Position numbers and translations under genes: made by a program. A stretch of 64,000 bases of DNA from positions 1 to 64,000 of the forward strand of contig CAUYUJ010001299.1 of NCBI GenBank assembly GCA_963575745.1. Direction: 5' to 3'. This DNA comes from Prorocentrum cordatum (lineage: Eukaryota; Sar; Dinophyceae; Prorocentrales; Prorocentraceae). Below, one piece after another: positions 32,965-42,862 of this stretch (positions are counted from its first letter, which is position 1; every line of letters begins with the position of its first letter). The notes beneath the pieces were generated by a model. That model saw nothing but the letters and a program-made list of their open reading frames with translations, made no database searches and was not told the DNA's origin.

Positions 32965-34935
32965 CACGTGAGGTGCGGGCCCCATAGGGAAAGGGCTCCC
33001 GCCCGAGGATCCCTCGCAATTCAATAACAGACGAGGCTCCCGCCCTATACTTCGTCCATTTCTGGGCCTCAGGAGCCCCAAAGCGATGACAGCCACAGGA
33101 GACCGATGACCTGCATCGGATCCGAACATGAAGTGCGGGCCCCATAGAGAGGGGGGGTTCCCGCCTGAGACTTCTTTGCGGTCCACTTGCAGACGAGGCT
33201 CCCGCCTGATACTTGCTCCATATTCAGGTTGCAGGAGCCCAGAGCTGACGACAGTCACAGGAGGCCGATGGCCCGCCTCGGATTCGAACATGAAGTGCGG
33301 GCCCCGTAGGGGGGGGGGGGGGGTCCCGCCTGAGACTTCGCCGCAATTCACTCACAGACGAGGCCCCCCTTATACGTCGTCCATATTCAGGCTTCAGGAT
33401 CCCAGAAGTGACGACGGTTACAGGAGGCCGATGACCCGCCTCGGATTCGAACATGAAGTGCGAGGCCCATAGAAGAGAGGCTCCCGCTTGAGATTTCTTC
33501 GCGATTCATTCACACGCTCCCGCCTCCTACTTCGTCCGTTCTCGGGCTTCAGGAGCCCAAAACTGACGACGGACAGAAGAGGTCGACGACCCGCCTCGGA
33601 TTCGAACATGAAGCGCGGCTCCCGCTTCAGACTTCTTCGCAATTCATTCACAAACGAGGCTACCGTTTAATATTTCTTCCATATTCAGGCCTCAGGAGCC
33701 CAAGCGCGACGACGGTTACAGGAGGCCGATGACCCGCCTCGGATTGGAATATGAAATCCGGGCCCCAAAGGGAGGGTGTTCCCGCTAGGGACGCCTTCGC
33801 AGTTCATTCGAAGACGAAGCTCCCGCTTAATATTCTTCTCGCTATTCACGCCTCAGGATCCCAACGGCGACGACAGTTACAGGAGGCCGATGACCCGCCC
33901 CGGATTCGAACATGAAACGCGGACCCCATAGGACGGGGGTTCCCGCCTCAGATTTCCTCGCGATTCACTCACAAACGAGGCTCCCGCTTGAATTTCGCCC
34001 GTATTCAGGGTTCAGGAGCCCAAAAGTGACGACGGTCACAGGAGGCCGATGACACGCCTCGGATTCGAACGTGACGTGCGGGCCTCATACGGAGGGGGCT
34101 CCCGCTTGAGACGCCCTCCAATTCACTCACACACGAAGTTCCCGCCTGATACTTTGTCCATATTCAGGTAACAGGAGCCCAACAGTGTCAACCGCTGCAG
34201 GCGGCCGATGATACGCATCGGATTCGATCGATCATGAAATGCGAGCACCATAGAAAGGTGCTCCCGCTTGTCACTCACGCGCTCCCGCCTCGTGTCTCGT
34301 CCATACTCAGGCCTCAGGAGCCCAAAAGTGACGACAGTTACAGGAGGCCGATGACCCTCCTCGGACTCGAACGTGACGCGCGGGCCTCATAGGGAGGGGG
34401 TTCCCGCTTGAGACGCCGTCGCAATTCACTCTCACGCTCCCGCCTCATATATCGTCCATATTCAGGCCTCAGGAACCCAAAAGTGACGACGGTTACAGGA
34501 AACCGATGACTCGCTTCTGATTCGAACGCGAAACGCGCGCCCCATAGGAATGGGGTTTCCGCCTCAGAGTTCTTCGGAATTCACCCACACACGAGGCTCC
34601 CGCCTCATACTCGTCCACATTCAGGCCTCAGGAGCCCAAAAGTGACGACAGTCACAAGAGGCCGATGACCCGCCTCGGATTCGAACATGAAGTGCGAACC
34701 CCATAGAAAGGGGGTTCCCACCTGCTTGAGACTTCCTCGCAATTCATTCACACATGAGGCTCCCGCTCAACATTTGCTCCATGTTCAGGCCTCAGGAGCC
34801 CAGAAGTGACGACGGTTACAGGAGGCCGATGACCCGCCTCGGATTCGAACATGAAGCGCGGGCCCTACAAGGAGGGGGTTCCCGCCCGAGACATCTTCGC
34901 AATTCACTCACTCACGAGGCTCCCGCCTGAGACTT
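32965..34935. repeat. 158-bp satellite, block 3
   Basis: About twelve monomers, the longest block. A poly-G run lies near 33308-33323. Some monomers are shortened (about 33480-33620 and 34240-34320). Confidence 0.9.
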
Positions 34936-35228
34936 CCTCCGATGATGAGGACGATGGTGATGGGTGATGGTAACGATGGTGATGATGACTATGGTGTCGG
35001 GTGATGGGTGATTCTGGCGACGATGGTGATGGGTGATAGTGATGGTGGTTTTCACAGACGAGGCTTCCGCCTGAGGCCTCCTCGAGCTGAGTGTGTGGGT
35101 ATGTGAATGAGTGTGTGTGGTAATGACGATGGTGACGGTGGTGTTGCGATGATGATGGTGATGATGATGAGGATGAGGATGAGGATGAGGATGAGGATAA
35201 GGATGATGATGATGATGACGAAGATGAA

Positions 35229-35278
<50 letters not shown>

Positions 35279-35450
35279 GTGATGAGTCGTAACTTTGACC
35301 GAGTGAGTGAGCCACTCAGGATGAGTGAGTGAGTGTGAGCGAGTGAATGAGAGTGGTCGAATGAGTGTGAGTGAGTGTGTAATTGGTGTTGTGCTGATGC
35401 TGCGATCATGGTGTGAGTGTGTGAGTATGTGATGGAGAAGAGAAGGGGTG
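34936..35450. repeat. GATGA / TGAGTGAG tract, cycle 3
   Basis: GATGGTGATGGGTGA and a (GAT)n run (about 35160-35275), then GAGTGAGTG. It corresponds to 28811 onward and ends the array. Confidence 0.85.
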
Positions 35451-35459
35451 TTTGTTATA

Positions 35460-36085
35460 ATAGTTTTTAAAAGTCAGAACAGTTAGACGGGTTAGAAGAG
35501 CCATACTAGCTTTACGAGTTAGAGACGTTAGACGGATTAGAATCGTCATACATTTGAAAAGCGCTAGAACGGTAATAAGGGTTAGAGGATAGAACAGGTA
35601 GAAGGGTTAGACGAGTTGGAGACCCTAAACATTTAGAAGAGTCAGGCGAGCTAGCAGCGTTAGAAGAGTTAGACGAGTCACAAGAGTTAGATGGTGTCGG
35701 AATGTCAGGAACGTTAGAAGAGTTTACAAAAAAAATTGGGCGAGCTAGAAACTTACAGGGTGGGGAGGCGAGTTAGAAGGTTTAGGAGGCGTGAAGAGTT
35801 TGAAGAGCTAGACGAGTCAGGAGAGGTAGAAGAGGTAGAGGAGTTAGTAGAGTTAGACGCGTCACAATCTAGAAACATTATAGGAGGTATGAGAGTTAGA
35901 ACAGTTGGGATAGTTAAAAAGTTAGAAGGGTTAGAAGAGTTACAAGAGTCAGAAGAGTGAGATGTGTCAGAAGAGTTAGGAGAGATACCATACTTAGAAA
36001 AATGTAGGAGGGCTGCAGGACTTAGAATAGTTAGACACGCTCGAAGATTTTGAAGAGTTACAGGGCTTAGAAGAGCTAGAAGAGC
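35460..36085. repeat. TTAGAAGAG-like minisatellite
   Basis: Degenerate 9-base periodicity (AGAGTTAGA, GAGTTAGAC). A/G-rich, unlike the G/C-rich surroundings. The open frames on both strands follow from the period. Confidence 0.85.
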
Positions 36086-36311
36086 TGCTGGAAGCACAAA
36101 CTCAATTGCGCGCCAAGATGAGCGGTGGGTCCCGTTCCCACTGGGAATCGGCACGCTCCGTCGCCAAACCGGGCGGCACTGGCAGAAGGCCCAGGGCCCT
36201 CCGAGCCTTCTGAGAAGGCCCGCCCCTTTCGCCTCCCCCCTGAGCTCGCCGCCGAGACCTCAGGAGGGCGAGGCCGCGCCGTGGCGCCAACCGCTGGAGC
36301 CGCCCACAGCC

Positions 36312-37020
36312 TTGGCGCCCTCGGCGGGCCACCACCTCGCCGCCGCGCTGGCGGCGCCGACGGGGCCCTTACTGGACGAGCTGGCCGCGGCCGAACGGGA
36401 GGCCCTGGGCCTCCTCGGCGGCGCGGTGGCCGCGCGGCGCGGCGGGGCCGTTTCGGTCGCGGGCATCGGCGACCACGCAACCGCGACCTTGGACGTCGGG
36501 GGAGGAGGAGGAGGTGCCGATGCTTGCCGCTGCCCGTCCTGGGCCTCCGGGGAGGTCCTCGTCACCACCGCCGAGTTCGCCTCAAGAATATTGTAGAGGG
36601 AGGACCCTCCCCGTCTTTTCGCAGGGGAGAGGGGAACAGCGCTCCCGTCGGCGAAGGATTCATTGTTCTTCCCCGCGGCTGCGGCAGCTACGGAGCTGCG
36701 GCGTTGATTCGCGTGATGTCGAGAGGCGTGGCTCCTGCGATCTTGGGCCGCTTCAATATTCACTAGGATTGGCCCCGACGGTGCTTTGTAGTTCTTGAAC
36801 TCGCTCTGCTTCTTTTTGTCCCCCCAGGACGCGGCGCTGATGGCGCGGAGGGCTGTGCAGTTGGCCGCGCCGGGCGCGGAGGTGCGGCTGTCGCTGCACG
36901 GCCTGGCTTGCCCCGCCGAGGAGGCGGGCCGGCACCACTGCAGGTTGCGGTGCCACGTGCTCGGTGTGTGCGGCGCGGGGTCCGACGCGCTCGCCGAGTG
37001 GATCTCTGGGGCAGCATTAA
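36312..37020 (+). CDS. Possible two-exon gene fragment, unrecognised
   Basis: Two coding-like stretches in phase. Exon 1 runs to about 36558 (reads LLDELAAAEREALGLL, then AVSVAGIGDHATATLDV, ending at SGE before GTCCTC). Exon 2 starts at 36828 after a polypyrimidine tract ending CCCCCAG|G (reads DAALMARRAVQLAAPGAEVR, HHCRLRCHVLGVC). A GT-AG intron of about 269 bases would join them in phase 0. Start, end and function are not determined. The opposite strand is also open, so this is tentative. Confidence 0.35.
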
Positions 37021-38428
37021 GGGGGTTCATCGGGCCAGGTGGCGACGTTTGCGGTTCGAAGTTGGAAACCTTCGTGCGTTTTCGTCGGTACTCGGCGGTT
37101 TTCCAGCGTCGGGATACGTTCCAGCAGCTGCGCCTCGCCGAGAGCGTCGTGGGAGTGTCCAGATTGTCCCGGACGGCCGCCGTTGGCCCGAGTTTGGCCA
37201 ATAGGGTAACCGGCCCTTGGCCCGAATGTCTCGGATGGCAATAAGATTCGTGTTTCCCCTCTTCGTCTTCCCCTTCATCATTGTTGATGAAGGTCACTGC
37301 TACCACATTCCCGTGCTTCCTTTCCCGCTGCCGTTTCCGACACAAGCCCTTCCGACGATTAGTCGGAGGAGTGCGCAGCCTACTTACTAGCTCCACCGCG
37401 GGGCCTGAGCGCGCTTGGTGAAACATATCATCATATCGACATAGGTAGCGGAGCTACCGTCGAGCGGGTTCGATCCACGGCACGGAGTCTCGGTGAGGCC
37501 GCCCCCGGTGTGGGATGACCAGTAAAAGGCACATGGCGATGTCCGTCCTCAACTGGGCCATCGGGGCCATGCGCGGAAGCCGACGAGGCCGCGGGCCACT
37601 GCCGGGGCGGCGCCGAGGTCGCGCACTACGGGCGCAGCCCGCCGCAGGATGGCGCGCGGCGTGCGCCCTGCAGACGACGAACAAGACGAGGTTAAGCGAC
37701 AGCGACGACCGCAGCCCCACATGATTCGAAGCCCGCGCGACAGCGAGCGGGCGTGATCCTGGGCGCCGGCGGCGCGAGCGGACGCCGCAGCGGCGCCCGA
37801 CGGCGACACAGTGCCGCGCTGGATAGGCGCGAGGGAAGTTGGCCTTGCAAATGGCGCTCCCGGGCTGGAAGACCTGGTTCCAGCATCTCCACGTGGGGCA
37901 CCTGGAGAAGGAGGTCGGGGCCGCTCCGGCAGCGGGGGGGCGCCCTCGGAGAATGTGGCAGATGCGCGTGGCTGAGCTGGCGACGTTGGCCACGCGGGGC
38001 CCAGGATGGCGTCGAGACCGAGCGGAGGCGGAGACCGCTGGTCAACTGAGGCTTGCGCCCCGGGAGAAGGAGGGCGTTTCCCGAGAGGAGGGGGCCGCGG
38101 AATACGACCCGCGGACCGCCCTGCCAAAAGGACTGACGAAAACGGCGCTGACGACATTGCAGGAAGAAGCCGCGGCGAGGCGAGAGAGATCGGGCTGACG
38201 CGAGCGGACGGACGCGACGGGACAAGGGGAGAGCTCGCCCGAGACGCCAGCAACGCGCGAGCGACGCGCAGGCGGAGACCGAGTGAATCTTGGCCCGAGG
38301 TCCGAGGCCGAGGAGCCGAACTCCAAAGAGAGAGTCCACGGGATCAGGACGGAGGGCCCCATGGAAATGGATTCCGGATATGGGTCCGCGGCGCGGCGGG
38401 GCGCCTCCGCGGAGGGCCGCGCGACGCG
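37021..38428. other. No gene recognised
   Basis: Contains coding-like pieces on the plus strand, for example 37839-38198 with LPGWKTWFQHLHVGHLEKEV and a charged tail, but no start, domain or splice support. A GGTTCGATCC at about 37468 was considered for a tRNA and rejected. Confidence 0.35.
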
Positions 38429-39522
38429 ACTGGCGCCGACCGCCACGAGGGCGAACGGGACCGCAAAGGGATTGGGAACCTCGGAGTCGGCGTCCGAAGA
38501 GACAGGCCGCCAAGCAGGCCCAGAAAAGGCGCCAGGTGCCGCTGGCCAACATAGCGTTCACTGCGGGCGTGCTCGGACACTGGGCGCATCAGACCAGCGG
38601 CGGGCAGCGGGCCCGGCAGCGCTGGAGCACTGACGGGGTGGACGCTGCGGAGGGCGCAGTGGCTCACTCGAGGAAAAGGCCAGACTGATGCCCTAGCGAT
38701 GCCGGCGCAAGTCAGGCCCCGGCTGGCCGCGGCGGAAATCCCGAGCGGCGATTCGAGGGGGACCAGGTCTCAGCCCACCGCAGACAGCGCGGACCGACGG
38801 AGATAGCAGGCCAGCCGGGAGCGCCAGCGAGCACTCGAGGCTTTCGCATCGAGAGTCGTCGAAACCCTGGAGAACGGAGGCTGCGCGCCGGTCCGCAATG
38901 GGAGCCCCTGCCCGAGAGGCCGTCGACGTAGACGGCGCATGTCGGTCTGCGTCCGCAGCCAGGGCGCCAGGATAGACTGGCGCCGACCGCCACGAGGGCG
39001 AACGGGACCGCAAAGGGATTGGGAACCTCGGAGTCGGCGTCCGAAGAGACAGGCCGCCAAGCAGGCCCAGAAAAGGCGCCAGGTGCCGCTGGCCAACATA
39101 GCGTTCACTGCGGGCGTGCTCGGACACTGGGCGCATCAGACCAGCGGCGGGCAGCGGGCCCGGCAGCGCTGGAGCACTGACGGGGTGGACGCTGCGGAGG
39201 GCGCAGTGGCTCACTCGAGGAAAAGGCCAGACTGATGCCCTAGCGATGCCGGCGCAAGTCAGGCCCCGGCTGGCCGCGGCGGAAATCCCGAGCGGCGATT
39301 CGAGGGGGACCAGGTCTCAGCCCACCGCAGACAGCGCGGACCGACGGAGATAGCAGGCCAGCCGGGAGCGCCAGCGAGCACTCGAGGCTTTCGCATCGAG
39401 AGTCGTCGAAACCCTGGAGAACGGAGGCTGCGCGCCGGTCCGCAATGGGAGCCCCTGCCCGAGAGGCCGTCGACGTAGACGGCGCATGTCGGTCTGCGTC
39501 CGCAGCCAGGGCGCCAGGATAC
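38429..39522. repeat. 547-bp tandem duplication
   Basis: 38429-38975 and 38976-39522 are identical as far as I can see. Copy 1 is preceded by GCGCGACGCG and copy 2 by GCGCCAGGATAG. Copy 2 diverges after GCGCCAGGATA. The unit contains coding-like sequence (KQAQKRRQVPLANIAFTAG) followed by a stop. Confidence 0.95.
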
Positions 39523-41106
39523 ACGAGGCTTCCGAGAGCCCGAGTTGGCGGCCCACCAACTGCGCAGACATATCGCCGCCGAAGTCCGGAAGGAGCGCAT
39601 TGTCGTCAAAACTTGGGACGGGCTGGCAACGCTGTTCCGAGCCCGAGGGCGGCCGATGGCCCCGCGCATCCTGCGCGGGCTGAGGCAGCTCCCGCGGGGG
39701 GCCGAGCCGGGGCCCGCGCGGGCAGAGCCGGAGAGAGTCGGCTGGAGTTGTCGCCATCCCGCGGAGAGACACGCCAAGCAGCGTCAACGATCGAGTCACT
39801 CGCCCGCGGCTTGTTATCCCACGGCCGCGGCGGAGAAGGATTACAAGGGGGCCATGACGGATGGATTCAATTCCCCGACGCGGCCTCGGGGGAGGCTCTG
39901 AAGAAACGCATGGCCCCCGAGCTCGAGGAGGCCCCACATCGACGCTGGACACGCCAGTCCGGACGACCTGGCTCGTCGGCGGCGAAGGCGGGCGGGCCCC
40001 AGGTGTCCGCTGCCAGATCCACGGCGCCGCCGCGCTCGAGCTGCGCTGAGCGTCCGCGGAAGCGCCCGCCGCGACCGGCCCGTCTGCGCGAGGGCGACCT
40101 GACGTTCGCCGAGGTGGCGCAGGCGCGCCTGTTCAAGATTTGCGCGCGGCCCAACCGCGGCGCGCGCCCCCTGGCACGCGCCCTCTGGCAGGAGGGCAGA
40201 GTGGAACGCATGGTCCAGGAGGCTAAAAGCGCTGCGAAGAAGAATAGACGGCGCGGGGCCTACAGCTGTCAAGACGAGAGGAAGACCCTCGTTTGGGAGA
40301 CGGCCTCCGCTCTGAACCACTTCCCGAGTCAGCGCGGCCATAGTCCGTCTCTGCTCTTGCGGACAGACAACACAGTTCGTCGGCGGGCGCCGGCGCGGGG
40401 GGAAAGCGGCGAGTTGCCGCCCCCGCGTCGCCGAGGGAGACGACCCGCTGACCAGGCGGCTCAGGATCCGCGAGCGTTGCCAACAGTCGCAGCGATCAGT
40501 TGCTGCGCGGAGCCGCGGCAACCTGAAGCAGCGGAGCGAAGGGGAACGGGCGCCCTTCTCCAGGCCCTTTCGGACGGAAAGGGGCAGCCGGGTAAACGAG
40601 CCGGAACGATGCGGGCCGGCCGCGGTGTTCGGAAGGAAGAACAGGAACGCGCGGGCGCAGCATGGGGGGGGCGCTCTTGGCCGCCACGGGGCACCTGAGA
40701 CTTTTGCGCCCAGGAGAACACGCGGCTGAAGCTGGCTCGCCGCCCCGGCCCCTCGCCGAGATCCGCTGGGCCGTGAGTCGCGAAGAGCTCGAAGACCTAA
40801 CTGGCCTGCGTCCCGAACCGGAGGATTTGGAAGCGGCCGATGGACTGGCGCGCGGGGGCGAGTCCGACGACGGACCCCCGCGGGGGCGGAACCGCCGGCA
40901 GCGGCGGTCGAGACGGCGCGAAGCCAGAGCGGGCGACGCCGTCGCGAGCCCAGGGGCCGTTCAGAGCAGCGGACTGCTCCGGGTCCTGCCCCCTGAGCTG
41001 GAGCGCTGCGAGATTTCCCCTGCATGGCTGGGCCGCGACCGAATCGGGCCAACCCGTGGGGGGCCTGCGCGACGCTTCCCAGGGGCCGCCAGGATCTTAA
41101 TTTAAG
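39523..41106 (+). pseudogene. Degenerate coding-like region, probable mobile-element remnant
   Basis: Coding-like segments in changing plus frames: IAAEVRKERIVVKTWDGL (about 39568-39620), DLTFAEVAQARLFKICARP (about 40100-40155), MVQEAKSAAKKNRRRG, and EIRWAVSREELEDLTGL (about 40757-40810), ending at ILI-stop by 41103. No family recognised. The last 29 bases (41078-41106) recur inverted at 62272-62300, at the start of a Copia fragment, so a mobile-element origin is likely. Confidence 0.3.
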
Positions 41107-42017
41107 AACGTGGTGTTTGTTGTTATTTTGTTTTAGTATATCATGCTGGTTTAGGATGGTTTTGCCATATTTGATCTTTTTCATGTTTTGTAACTATCGA
41201 AATACTGCGCGCGACGACGTTCGACGCTCTTTGCGAGGATCTCGAGAATTCTCCAGGGGCCAGCGGGCGACCCACGATTTCTCGGGCTGCAGCCAAGGAG
41301 ATAGCTGCCCGACACGCGCAGCACTCTACAGAGCAAGCCTTCCTGGCCGCTAGTTTAAGCCAGTTGGGGCCACCTGCTGGCCCCTGAAGAATTTTCTTTT
41401 TTTGTTTAAAAAAGGGAGAAAATCATAGCATTGAGCGTGGAACGGCCTCGCGTGCAACAATCGGTAAGGACCGAAAGATGCCACTTGATAGCAATAGAAT
41501 TATGAGCTCGAGCATCGATCGGATCGGCGGCGCGTCGCCGAATCTCGGGCCGACGAGATCGACTGGTAGGAGGGTTGGAGGAAGGGGGGGGGGCAGGGCA
41601 GTGATGCGATTGCGAGAAGAAGGCGCGTTGCACGCGAGGTGGATGAGGATTTCACATGCACTGGCATTCACGCGAATGCTGGTATATGTGTTCTCCGAAG
41701 GGCTTCCACAAAGGCTGGGGAAACACATGGCCCAATAGCGCGGCACATCCTAAAGGCAGGGGGCGGCGGTGATTCGCCGTGGGCGCATTCGATCATCACA
41801 ATGCGATTACCACGGACCTCGCACCCATCATCTTAGCTCCATTCCTCCATCCCACCATCCCGTCCACGCTGCACTCATATTTCCAGGCGGCTGTGGCAGC
41901 CATGGGCAAATCTGCTCTCTGGCTCGGGCGCTGGCAACGTCGGCAGGCTGGCTAATTATGAAATGCATCGTGTGCGTGCGTGCAACGTGCGTTGGCGTGC
42001 TGTCAGTTGCAGTTATA

Positions 42018-42057
<40 letters not shown>

Positions 42058-42379
42058 GTATACACATATACATATAAATGTAAATTCTCATACGCACCTC
42101 TCCGAGGGAGTAGAGCTCAGAGGGGATTAATGCGTCCGTGCGTCCGTGCGTGCGTGCGTCTTCGATTTTCCCGGCCGTTTCGCTAGGGACATCCTCAAAA
42201 TTCTGAAAATCGGTGGCACCCCTCACGCAGATCGTGAAGGAGAGGTCCAAAAACACATAGGAATTTCAACATTTTAACATAAAACCTTCAAAAACACATG
42301 GTAATTTCAATAATTTTGACCCCGATTCTCAGAGAATGGCGGTTTCGCCTGAGACATCCTCCCAAAATCGAGCCCCAGA
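41107..42379. other. No gene recognised; A/T-richer unique sequence
   Basis: A/T-rich start (41107-41215), then mixed sequence. 41756-41784 matches 10878-10906 inverted. A TA microsatellite lies at about 42017-42052, and CGTGCGTCCGTGCG repeats at about 42131-42162. Confidence 0.5.
42017..42052. repeat. TA microsatellite
   Basis: (TA)n of about 17 units followed by ACACATGTATACACATATAC. Confidence 0.95.
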
Positions 42380-42660
42380 CCCCTCCTCGGAGCCTCCTGG
42401 GGGCCTCCTGGTACCCCAGACCCCGCCTCGGAGCCTCCTGGAGTTCTCCTGGGCCTGCTGAGGCCGCCTGGGGCCTCCTGGGGCCTCCTGGGGCTTCAGA
42501 ACTACATGCACACACAGAGACACAAATCACGCCCAACACATCACACGCTAGACAAACATAACATACACACACACAACACCGACAACACAAAAAGCACGCA
42601 CCACACAAAGCACACATCACACACACACACAACACTCACAATCCTGGGGCCTCCTGGAGC
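42380..42660. repeat. CCTCCTGGGG minisatellite and CA-rich tract
   Basis: GGGGCCTCCTGG units (42380-42495), then ACACACA-rich sequence (about 42505-42635), then again GGGGCCTCCTGGAGCC. Confidence 0.85.
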
Positions 42661-42862
42661 CTCTTCTGGTATCCAAGTCGGGCCTCCTGAGGCTTCCTGG
42701 GGGGCCCTGGTACACACGTCGCAAGGTGTGGCAGCCTCACTTGCGCTCGAGTGCGACTTCGCTGTTGCATGTCACTCCTGCTTCAAACGCCCCTTCAGCT
42801 TGTTGTATGAGCCTGGGCACACACGTGCCACTTGTATATACAGCGCCGCGTGCACGGTGTGT

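Larger units (their letters stand above)
27829..35450. repeat. Three-cycle higher-order repeat array
   Basis: The order pyrimidine tract, junction of about 100 bp, 158-bp satellite block, GATGA/TGAGTG tract is repeated. Junctions are at 27829-27930, 30459-30560 and 32875-32975, sharing CGGCT[GA]CGCGCCGGAGG and GACCCAGAGGAAGCG. A second landmark, GACGGTGGGACCCCACATGAT, is at 29499-29519 and 32109-32129. Cycle length is about 2.4-2.6 kb. No gene inside. Confidence 0.88.

Noticed and set aside
35460-36085. Telomere-like repeat
   Set aside because: The unit resembles TTAGAAGAG and is degenerate; it is not TTTAGGG or another known telomere repeat.
36260-37426. 388-codon minus-strand frame
   Set aside because: No motif; the plus strand has two coding-like stretches with splice context in the same place. 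Not firmly excluded.
37460-37480. GGTTCGATCC, tRNA T-loop-like
   Set aside because: No acceptor, D-arm or anticodon arm could be built around it.
39841-41184. 447-codon minus-strand frame
   Set aside because: Arg/Pro/Ala-rich without motif, opposite plus-strand stretches that look more protein-like.
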